Source: Gammaproteobacteria bacterium (GTDB lineage: Bacteria; Pseudomonadota; Gammaproteobacteria; Acidiferrobacterales; SZUA-150). Taken from it: a stretch of DNA of 9,071 nt. The stretch's first letter is position 1; the number at the start of each line of letters is the position of its first letter. Positions 1-4,995 of the stretch are shown here, in pieces. The stretch spans positions 1 through 9,071 of the forward strand of contig JAOUNW010000084.1 in NCBI GenBank assembly GCA_029880755.1, in the 5' to 3' direction. The notes beneath the pieces were generated by a model. That model did no database searches, was not told the DNA's origin, and worked only from the letters and a program-made list of their open reading frames with translations. A program made the translations under genes and the position numbers.

Positions 1-342
1 GAAGACAATCCTGCCAATCTCAGGCTGATTGAACAACTACTTACTAGGCATACAGACTGTATTTTATTGTCCGCAACGAATGCTCAATCTGGTATAGAGA
101 TGGCAAGACAATCACAACCGGATCTGATATTAATGGACATTGGGCTACCGGGCATGGATGGATACGAGGCGCTGGAACTGTTGCAGCAAGATGAAAAAAC
201 CGCGCATATTCCTGTGGTAGCTGTCACGGCACAAGCCATGTCCAAGGATGTAGAAAAGGCCAGGAATTATGCCTTTAAGCAGTACATCACCAAACCAATC
301 GATGTTGCTGAGGTGTTGCAAATAATTAAGGACCTGTTTTAG
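1..342 (+). CDS. Response-regulator receiver domain, 5'-truncated (hybrid kinase tail or single-domain regulator)
   Basis: The frame is open from base 1 and ends at TAG 340-342, giving 113 visible residues. It opens on the acidic pair Glu-Asp (EDNPAN), which normally lies about eight residues into a CheY-like fold, so only the first strand of this domain is missing. The phospho-acceptor is Asp46 in LILMDIGLPGMDG, the conserved Thr is Thr76 (VVAVTAQAM), and the conserved Lys is Lys98 in YITKPID. No output domain follows, as the protein stops about 15 residues after KPI. It is therefore either a stand-alone CheY/DivK-type receiver or the last domain of a hybrid sensor kinase. The EDNPANLRLIEQLL style is common in hybrid kinases, but the left edge prevents a decision. 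It acts in the cytoplasm as the phosphorylated partner in a two-component relay. The family call is firm; the architecture is unknown. Confidence 0.93.
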   Translation, partial: EDNPANLRLIEQLLTRHTDCILLSATNAQSGIEMARQSQPDLILMDIGLPGMDGYEALELLQQDEKTAHIPVVAVTAQAMSKDVEKARNYAFKQYITKPIDVAEVLQIIKDLF

Positions 343-525
343 CGGTACAGGAGACACACGTATTACCATTAAGCCGGTCTCTAATGGCGCCCGGCTATGT
401 TGGCCCACCACGCACGCACAACTGGTATTCCACTTTTTTTGATCTTTTTGATTGTTCTAACTGCTTAGATTCCCTCATTGCTTCTGGAAATGTATAGTAG
501 CTATGGCGCCAATCATTCAATCACA

Positions 526-542
526 TTGATACGTTTTATCAA
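526..542. promoter_or_regulatory. 17-bp dyad TTGATA-N5-TATCAA, candidate operator
   Basis: The perfect 6-bp arms TTGATA (526-531) and TATCAA (537-542) are separated by CGTTT. The dyad abuts the Shine-Dalgarno of the small ORF at 554. The 17-bp size and odd spacer suit a repressor dimer site. The inner spacing (TTGAT-N7-ATCAA) does not match the FNR/Anr box, which needs N4. A bound protein or the equivalent RNA hairpin would affect translation or transcription of the 554 ORF. The binding protein is unknown. Confidence 0.3.
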
Positions 543-553
543 GGAAGGGAGTC

Positions 554-655
554 ATGTCTCAAGCGCTGCGCCGTAAAAATGGTGTTCTTTCTGATTTTCA
601 GCAGATTTGTTGGGTGGATTCATTATTGAAAAATATAGCAAGACTAATGCGGTAG
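554..655 (+). CDS. Candidate 33-residue cationic small protein
   Basis: ATG at 554 is preceded by AAGGA (541-545), 8 nt away, with a second purine run GGGAG closer in; TAG is at 653-655. The peptide is basic, with RRK at residues 6-8 and further Arg/Lys in the C-terminal half (LLKNIARLMR), which could form a short amphipathic helix. There is no signal peptide or clear membrane span and I recognise no family. The good ribosome binding site and the dyad directly upstream are the only support. A chance ORF or a gene remnant is at least as likely. Confidence 0.25.
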   Translation: MSQALRRKNGVLSDFQQICWVDSLLKNIARLMR

Positions 656-729
656 GCGTATCGCCGAATCTCCAGGTTTATGAGATAACGTTGTAGCCGC
701 CCAGCGATGCAATGGCAGAAAAAACTTAT

Positions 730-756
730 TTGTGACTGCGGCAGATACATTACAAT
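730..756 (+). promoter_or_regulatory. Weak sigma70-like promoter candidate for the 797 gene
   Basis: A -10-like TACAAT at 751-756 matches the consensus at 5 of 6 positions. The nearest -35-like hexamer is TTGTGA at 730-735, giving a short 15-bp spacer. The start point would fall near 763, leaving a leader of about 34 nt before the ATG. The spacer is suboptimal, so this is only a candidate. Confidence 0.25.
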
Positions 757-796
757 GATACGTGTATAGCTTTATGAGAAGAAATGTGGAGGGGTA

Positions 797-1330
797 ATGA
801 AGATTAATTGCGCGATATCAAAGGGCTGCCTTATTGCACTGATTCTTTTTCCTGGCATTGCATTGTCCGATGAACAGCAAATGGATGTATTTTTATTTAG
901 AGAGCAGAAAGATCAGGACGTGGCTTACGGTGCCTCGCTTTTTGTTGGTCAGGAACAAAGCAAGTGGGTGTCAACGAACATAGGGCTTAGTGTAAGCACA
1001 GTTTCGTCAGACTCGCCCATTGAGTCAGGAGATCGCCACAGAATTTATCCCCTTCACGGCTTTCTTGGTTTGTCCTACGGGAAACCGGTAGCCATATACG
1101 GTGAGTTTGGCGCCGATGTTGGCGAAATAATGACCAGTGAGATATTCGGTGGAGAAGGAGGAAGTATCGATTTTTATTATTGCGCTGGACTAAAAACCGC
1201 TTTTAACCACTCGCTTAACTTAAGTGTTTACGCAAAATTATACCGAATCTATTATTTTGACGATATCAAACGGGAAGATATGGTTAAGTCGTTGCGCATG
1301 GTCGGTGTGGGTATAGGTATAAATTATTAG
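797..1330 (+). CDS. Small predicted outer-membrane beta-barrel protein
   Basis: This 177-residue protein is of unrecognised family. ATG 797 follows TGGAGGGG (787-794), a strong though close Shine-Dalgarno. Residues 1-24 form a signal peptide: Lys2 and Lys9, a hydrophobic core CLIALILFPGIAL, and an Ala-Leu-Ser cleavage site before Asp25. The mature part has alternating polar/hydrophobic stretches rich in Gly, Tyr and Ser (for example FLGLSYGKPVAIYGEFGADVG and LSVYAKLYRIYYF) and ends GVGIGINY. A terminal aromatic residue is the usual recognition signal for barrel insertion. The length suits an eight-stranded OmpX/OmpA-type barrel. The next gene, for an Omp85-like protein, starts 61 bp downstream on the same strand without an evident terminator, so the two are probably co-transcribed. 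A periplasmic protein with a similar beta-rich fold is the main alternative. Confidence 0.75.
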   Translation: MKINCAISKGCLIALILFPGIALSDEQQMDVFLFREQKDQDVAYGASLFVGQEQSKWVSTNIGLSVSTVSSDSPIESGDRHRIYPLHGFLGLSYGKPVAIYGEFGADVGEIMTSEIFGGEGGSIDFYYCAGLKTAFNHSLNLSVYAKLYRIYYFDDIKREDMVKSLRMVGVGIGINY

Positions 1331-1391
1331 ATAAATAAGATAATGCCAGGATTCATTATTAAATATGGATTTGAAAGTATTGGTGTAGGGC

Positions 1392-3140
1392 GTGGTAATA
1401 GGGACAAATAAAAAGATAGGTTGCTGGAATAGTTGTTCCAGATATTCTTTCCGGCTGGATTCTCTAAGGCCATGGATCGCGGCCATGATGATGATCGCGA
1501 ATATAGCAGTATTGGCAGAAACAGCTTCGCTTGATATGCGGGGAGAAAGTAATAAAGATTCCAATTCTGAAGTCAGCGCTCCGCCCAGTCCAGATATTCC
1601 CGCTGATTCTGTGTTAGAGGTAAATGGCGCCACCATTGGCAATATCATTATTGTTGTTAATAATGTATTCGATACGGACAACCCAAAAGAGAATAATGTT
1701 ATTTTCCGAAGTGCCAACGCATTGCACATTAAAACCAAGGAACAGGCCATACGTTACCAATTGTTGTTTAGAGGTGGCGATCTCTACTCCAGACGCTTGA
1801 TTGATGAGTCCGAGCGACTACTTCGCACAAATGATTATATTTACGAAGCGAAGATTGAAATTGTTTCCTATAAAGACAACAAGGTTGATGTCCGGGTTGT
1901 TATTCGGGATAACTGGACCATACGTTTCGGTGCCAGCTATAGCGTGGAAGGTGGCCAGAGCGCAACCGGCGCAACAGTAGGGGACACGAACTTTCTGGGA
2001 TTAGGTAAAACTCTTGAGTACGGTACCACGAAGACTTCTCTCCGAACACAACATTCTGTTAGATATATTGATCCAAACTTATTTGGCGGTCGGCACAGGC
2101 TGGCGCTGGAGTATGGAAGTAATAGCGATGGTGAGGATAGATCTCTGGGCATCGAGTTGCCGTTTTATGCCCTCGACACCAGCCGGAGTTACGGGGCCAC
2201 CGTTGTGCAAAGTAACACTATCGACGCCCGTTATAGCGGGGGTGTTATAACCGAACAGTATATACGTGATGAGAATAGATACAGTGTGTTCTGGGGGCGT
2301 TCGCACGGTCTCCGGCACGAACACGTGGATCGCTGGAGAATAGGCATAAGCTTAACCGAGGAGAGGTATTATCAGTTAAATGCGGCGTCTACAGTGCAGT
2401 TGCCTCTCGATTCCAATCTTGCTTATCCCTGGCTGGAATACGAAATGATAGAAGACAGATACAGGAAAATGAGCCAGGTATTTTTATTAAATCGGACAGA
2501 AGATGTTAACTTGGGAAATAGCGCAGTAATACGCGTCGGCTACTTATCAGAGAAATTAGGCGGCGATGGCAGTGGTGTGATTATGAACATGCGATATGGA
2601 ACATCGTATAGTTACAATCCTGATCGCTTGCTGTTTGTTTCCCTGGGTGGATCCGGTTTGCAGGAAGACGATACTTACAGGGATACTCTTTTTTCCCTGG
2701 CGGTCAGGTATTTTCATCCCAATTTCAAGAATCAGTCATTTTATGCGGGTATTCTGGTTGAGAATGCAGAATATTTTACTGATGAAGAACCGCTCTGGCT
2801 TGGAGGGGAAGCGGGGCTTCGAGGTTATCCGCTACGTTATCAGCACGGCACTCGTAAGAGACTGCTTACTCTTGAGCAGCGTTACTATACTCCTTATCAC
2901 TTGTTCAGGGTGTTTCACGTTGCGGGGGTGATATTTGCCGATGTGGGTCGGGCGTGGGATCCGGTTCTCAGCAGCAATCCTTATCCAGGGGTTCTTTCTG
3001 ATGTTGGGGTTGGATTGCGATTTGCCTCATCCCGGACCGGGGGCGAGAATGTTCTGCACTTTGACGTTGCATTTCCTTTGGACGGTGACCCATCCATCGC
3101 CGGGGTGCAATATACGCTCAAGGCCCAATCCACCTTCTAG
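1392..3140 (+). CDS. Omp85 superfamily (BamA/TamA-like) outer-membrane protein
   Basis: This 582-residue protein starts at GTG 1392; TAG lies just upstream in frame, and the first ATG (1485) would remove the charged end of the signal peptide. Residues 17-42 are a signal peptide (RYSFRLDSLRPWIAAMMMIA...) cleaved after Val-Leu-Ala. A Ser/Pro-rich linker follows to about residue 73. A POTRA-like segment spans about 75-178 (ERLLRTNDYIYEAKIEIV, then NKVDVRVVIRDNWT). The rest is a 16-stranded-type barrel with GDTNFLGLGKTLEYG early and LRGY at 476-479, matching the conserved VRGY/F loop-6 motif. It ends in Phe582. BamA has five POTRA domains and TamA three; this has one visible, so it is an accessory Omp85 protein rather than the essential BamA. 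The family's role is insertion or translocation of proteins (or lipids) at the outer membrane; the substrate here is unknown. The 797 product is the obvious candidate partner. Confidence 0.88.
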   Translation: MVIGTNKKIGCWNSCSRYSFRLDSLRPWIAAMMMIANIAVLAETASLDMRGESNKDSNSEVSAPPSPDIPADSVLEVNGATIGNIIIVVNNVFDTDNPKENNVIFRSANALHIKTKEQAIRYQLLFRGGDLYSRRLIDESERLLRTNDYIYEAKIEIVSYKDNKVDVRVVIRDNWTIRFGASYSVEGGQSATGATVGDTNFLGLGKTLEYGTTKTSLRTQHSVRYIDPNLFGGRHRLALEYGSNSDGEDRSLGIELPFYALDTSRSYGATVVQSNTIDARYSGGVITEQYIRDENRYSVFWGRSHGLRHEHVDRWRIGISLTEERYYQLNAASTVQLPLDSNLAYPWLEYEMIEDRYRKMSQVFLLNRTEDVNLGNSAVIRVGYLSEKLGGDGSGVIMNMRYGTSYSYNPDRLLFVSLGGSGLQEDDTYRDTLFSLAVRYFHPNFKNQSFYAGILVENAEYFTDEEPLWLGGEAGLRGYPLRYQHGTRKRLLTLEQRYYTPYHLFRVFHVAGVIFADVGRAWDPVLSSNPYPGVLSDVGVGLRFASSRTGGENVLHFDVAFPLDGDPSIAGVQYTLKAQSTF

Positions 3141-3254
3141 CCACAAACCAATTAATAAATGGTGTGGTGGTTGTTAGTACCCAGGACTGGGTTACTTATC
3201 CGGAGGAGAGCATTTTTATTTTAGTATTATGAACAGGATGTGCCTGGCCGGTGA

Positions 3255-3292
3255 CAAAAAATCCGCGGAACCCGTTAAGGCAATACGGATTT
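3255..3292 (-). terminator. Intrinsic terminator of the Xre-family gene
   Basis: Read on the minus strand, AAATCCG (3292-3286) pairs perfectly with CGGATTT (3265-3259) across a 20-nt loop. A run of six T residues, overlapping the stem end, finishes at 3256. The hairpin begins 4 nt after the TAA of the gene at 3296-3580. The large loop makes the structure weaker than a classical terminator, but position and T-run are right. Confidence 0.45.
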
Positions 3293-3295
3293 GGT

Positions 3296-3580
3296 TTAAT
3301 TTATATCCTTCTTGCTTCCGGATAGTGTCAGTTTGCTCGTTAATATGTGGTCGATATCACCGGTATTATGATTTCGAAGCAGTTCGTCCGGTGTAATGTT
3401 AAAGGCATCCGCCAGCTTCTCGATATTGTCCAGACTGACATTGCGTTCTGCTCGCTCAATTGAGCTAACGTAGCTGCGGTCCAGTCCACTTATCTGCGCC
3501 AACTGCTCCTGTGACCAGTTTTTAATAAAGCGCAACAGGCGTAGTTTCTGGGCCAGCAATGTCCTTGCCCTTTTTTCCAT
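3296..3580 (-). CDS. Xre/Cro-family helix-turn-helix transcriptional regulator
   Basis: This 94-residue cytoplasmic DNA-binding protein carries an HTH_3-type domain over about residues 10-69: helix 1 LAQKLRLLRFI, helix 2 SQEQLAQISG (23-32), and recognition helix DRSYVSSIERAERN (34-47). The family hallmark SLDNIEKLADAFNITPDELL follows. Helix 3 resembles that of Xre regulators of the controller-protein and phage-repressor type. A 25-residue polar tail follows. ATG 3580 has a poorly placed AAGGA about 14 nt upstream; a TTG at codon 8, preceded by AGGGCAAGG, is a possible alternative start, and neither choice affects the domain. It lies 278 bp downstream of the excisionase-like gene on the same strand and probably represses a local promoter, perhaps its own. 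Candidate operators are the palindromes nearby. Target and role (antitoxin, controller or phage-like repressor) cannot be told. Confidence 0.9.
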   Translation of the reverse strand: MEKRARTLLAQKLRLLRFIKNWSQEQLAQISGLDRSYVSSIERAERNVSLDNIEKLADAFNITPDELLRNHNTGDIDHILTSKLTLSGSKKDIN

Positions 3581-3688
3581 AGGCTGTATTTGAGTCCTTA
3601 TAGTATCCGTTGTCTACTGACTAACATACCTATTTGGCGGGATATGAGGCGCAATAAGGTGACAATAATACTCATTACAGAGGAAAGA

Positions 3689-3817
3689 ATGTGGCATGGA
3701 TATGGGGTGGTGAAAGGTATCGTCATTAGCATCCTGCCGATTGACATATTGTTGACGTGTTCAGGCCGCTTTGGCGAAGACAGGCTCCGCCGAGTCTTCA
3801 AAAGATCGCATTGCTGA
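3689..3817 (+). CDS. Candidate 42-residue membrane peptide
   Basis: ATG 3689 is preceded by GAGGAAAG (3680-3687), a good Shine-Dalgarno at normal spacing; TGA is at 3815-3817. The peptide has a hydrophobic stretch GVVKGIVISILPIDILLTC (about residues 6-24) long enough for one membrane span. A strongly basic tail, GRFGEDRLRRVFKRSHC, follows. This plan of one span plus a charged tail is shared by small membrane proteins, including type I toxin peptides, but I recognise no specific family. It lies opposite in direction to the two DNA-binding genes and between them. The same frame is open upstream to a GTG at 3590, without a ribosome binding site. It could be a chance ORF. Confidence 0.3.
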   Translation: MWHGYGVVKGIVISILPIDILLTCSGRFGEDRLRRVFKRSHC

Positions 3818-3828
3818 ATCCTAATTAA

Positions 3829-3850
3829 AATATCCTGTCAACAGGATATT
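3829..3850. promoter_or_regulatory. 22-bp near-perfect palindrome (operator or terminator)
   Basis: The 10-bp arms AATATCCTGT (3829-3838) and ACAGGATATT (3841-3850) are exact reverse complements separated by CA. It lies 8 nt beyond the stop of the excisionase-like gene (3859) and 11 nt beyond the stop of the candidate ORF at 3689-3817. The 2-bp centre favours a repressor-dimer site. On the minus strand the stem runs into TTAATTAG, so a weak terminator for the excisionase-like gene is also possible. Also on the minus strand, the centre reads TTGACA, a perfect -35 hexamer, but no good -10 follows at the right spacing. Confidence 0.55.
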
Positions 3851-3858
3851 GTCAATGA

Positions 3859-4071
3859 TTATTTGATATCCTTTCTATATACACCCACAGGCTCCCGGCT
3901 GCCGATAAATTCTTCCAGGTCCATGGGTGTAGTGAACCATTGGACGCCAATTTTTTGTGCCTTCAGTCGCTTGCGTCTGGCGAGTTTCTGATAATAGTCA
4001 GTGGTGAAGCCGTAAAGCTCAGAGGCTTCCTTGAATGTAATCAGTTCATCCTTTTCGGGTTTTCTGGCCAA
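3859..4071 (-). CDS. Excisionase-like (HTH_17/MerR-type) DNA-binding protein
   Basis: This 70-residue protein starts at TTG 4071, preceded by GGAG at 9-nt spacing; no in-frame ATG is suitably placed. Residues 11-56 form the winged-helix module typical of excisionase-like proteins. The first helix and turn are ITFKEASELYGF, the recognition helix is TTDYYQKLARRKRLKAQ, and the wing is KIGVQWFTTPMDLEEFI, where a Gly and an aromatic residue precede the last helix. The tail is short and charged. Such proteins bind DNA as architectural factors in phage excision, or serve as small transcription factors in mobile elements and toxin-antitoxin neighbourhoods. No integrase is visible, so an excision role is unsupported. 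An inverted repeat lies in its leader at 4091-4127 and a palindrome just past its stop. The fold call is good; the function is open. Confidence 0.8.
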   Translation of the reverse strand: MARKPEKDELITFKEASELYGFTTDYYQKLARRKRLKAQKIGVQWFTTPMDLEEFIGSREPVGVYRKDIK

Positions 4072-4090
4072 TGCTGGGTGCTCCGCGTAT

Positions 4091-4127
4091 TGCGGTTATC
4101 GCCAATGAAATCTTAACGAGAACCGCA
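4091..4127. repeat. Inverted repeat, 11-bp arms, in the leader of the excisionase-like gene
   Basis: The arms TGCGGTTATCG (4091-4101) and CGAGAACCGCA (4117-4127) are reverse complements with one mismatch. They are separated by 15 nt. The repeat ends 20 bp upstream of the TTG start at 4071. It may be an autoregulatory operator pair bound by a small DNA-binding protein, or an RNA hairpin ahead of the GGAG ribosome binding site. It has no T-run. Confidence 0.5.
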
Positions 4128-4238
4128 GAAGTGATATGTCTGATCAGAAGATAGTACTATAAAAAACACGCGGATTTATAGTCCTTGCCGGCGCGGTGTC
4201 GTAATATACCTTGCTTGTGGCCCTGAATACTCATGGTC

Positions 4239-4267
4239 GTGTCATGGCAGATTAATTGATTTATATT
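4239..4267 (+). promoter_or_regulatory. Candidate sigma70 promoter for the 4333 gene
   Basis: GTGTCA (4239-4244, 4 of 6 consensus positions) and TATATT (4262-4267, 5 of 6) are separated by exactly 17 bp in an AT-rich stretch. Transcription would start near 4274, giving a leader of about 59 nt. Nothing else supports it. Confidence 0.3.
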
Positions 4268-4332
4268 AATGTTTTTTGATGCAGTGAGGACTTAAAGTTA
4301 ACTCAAAGCAAGGTGGGCCCGAAACGATTGAA

Positions 4333-4971
4333 ATGGTATTGAACAAATATTTTTTGCTGTTTTTCCTGTTCATAGCGATCCCGGTCCAGGCGGAGACGGA
4401 AAGCTGGTATATCTATTGGGCATTGGGGTTTTCCCATCATAACTACGATGCACCCATTGCAGGATTTATGGATGGGCTGGAGAACCAGCCTCAAACCTTT
4501 TCCCGGACGGAAACCGCCAGTGATGCATTTGGTTTCTACTGGCCATTGGATAAAAAAACGATACTGGGTTTCGTGGTAAGCGGGACAAGTGACACGATAG
4601 TGAGACTGAAAACAGAGGAAATCAACAGTTTCGCGGATATGTTTTTATCATTCCCTTATATTGAAGGAACGGAAGCCTATGTCCAGCTTCAGCGGGATCT
4701 TGTGGGGGTGAGTGCCATGCGTTTCCTTGGTAAAGAAATCGGGCAGGGTTTCTATTTTCGCGGTGATGCCGGCGTGGCCCGTCTTAGAGTGCGCTCACAG
4801 ATACCTGTTCCGGTTGATGATGACAGAGGTTACGGTATATTGATTGGACTGGGATATGGTTTTCCTGTGTTTAAGGAGAGCCGCTTGCTCATCGGTGCAT
4901 CGTGGAAATACGACAGAATTGGTGATCTGGACTACAGGAGTGCTGCGTTAACCGCAGGCATGCTCTGGTAA
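4333..4971 (+). CDS. Predicted outer-membrane beta-barrel protein
   Basis: This 212-residue protein starts at ATG 4333. Residues 1-20 are a clean signal peptide: Lys5, a run of Leu/Phe/Ile, and cleavage after Val-Gln-Ala. The mature chain alternates strand-like segments (YIYWALGFSHHNY, AFGFYWPLDKKTILGFVVSG, GYGILIGLGYGFPV, SRLLIGASWKYDRI) with polar loops and ends LTAGMLW, with a terminal Trp as expected for a barrel substrate of the BAM complex. The size suits eight to ten strands. Specific function is not recognisable. The ribosome binding site is poor: AAGG lies about 19 nt upstream, so translation may be weak or the leader structured. It converges on rep, with 24 bp between their ends and no clear terminator between them. 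It shares general design but no obvious sequence identity with the 797 product. Confidence 0.75.
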   Translation: MVLNKYFLLFFLFIAIPVQAETESWYIYWALGFSHHNYDAPIAGFMDGLENQPQTFSRTETASDAFGFYWPLDKKTILGFVVSGTSDTIVRLKTEEINSFADMFLSFPYIEGTEAYVQLQRDLVGVSAMRFLGKEIGQGFYFRGDAGVARLRVRSQIPVPVDDDRGYGILIGLGYGFPVFKESRLLIGASWKYDRIGDLDYRSAALTAGMLW

Positions 4972-4995
4972 AGTCTGCCTGTTAGTGCGAGTAAT

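Larger units (their letters stand above)
343..796. other. 454-bp intergenic stretch with little coding content
   Basis: No long frame with family resemblance is present on either strand. What can be seen is a weak CCATTA/TAATGG inverted repeat at 366-387 competing with GCCGG/CCGGC, two GGCGCC hexamers, a T-rich patch near 430-450, a 17-bp dyad at 526-542 and one short ORF at 554-655 (both listed separately). No tRNA or other RNA fold was recognised. A weak promoter for the next gene may lie at 730-756. The stretch may be a decayed gene, but no homologous fragment could be identified. Confidence 0.5.

Noticed and set aside
366..394. CCATTA/TAATGG and GCCGG/CCGGC repeats, considered as a terminator for the receiver-domain gene
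   Set aside because: The two stems exclude each other, are short, and neither is followed by a T-run.
517..529. TCAAT-N3-ATTGA, considered as the same operator as the globin dyad
   Set aside because: The arms resemble each other, but the spacer differs by one base, which would shift the half-sites; similarity is probably due to AT-rich composition.
1238..1750. 170-codon open frame on the minus strand
   Set aside because: It lies antisense to the 797 gene's end and the Omp85 signal peptide and POTRA-like region. It has no family likeness, and the plus-strand frames have signal peptides and recognisable motifs.
3179..3192. Inverted repeat ACCCAG-GA-CTGGGT after the Omp85 gene, considered as a terminator
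   Set aside because: The 2-nt loop is too tight, and the T-rich stretch begins about 20 nt later instead of directly after the stem.
3229..3396. Short plus-strand frame starting MNRMCLAGDKK
   Set aside because: The purine-rich GGAGGAGAG is too far (about 20 nt) from the ATG, and most of the frame is antisense to the Xre gene and its terminator.
3598..3801. 67-codon minus-strand frame upstream of the Xre gene
   Set aside because: No ribosome binding site or family pattern was found, and it overlaps the better-supported small plus-strand frame.
3859..4071. Evidence for an integrated prophage or integrative element around the excisionase-like gene
   Set aside because: No integrase, tRNA-derived attachment site or flanking direct repeat could be seen, so a mobile-element feature is not supported.
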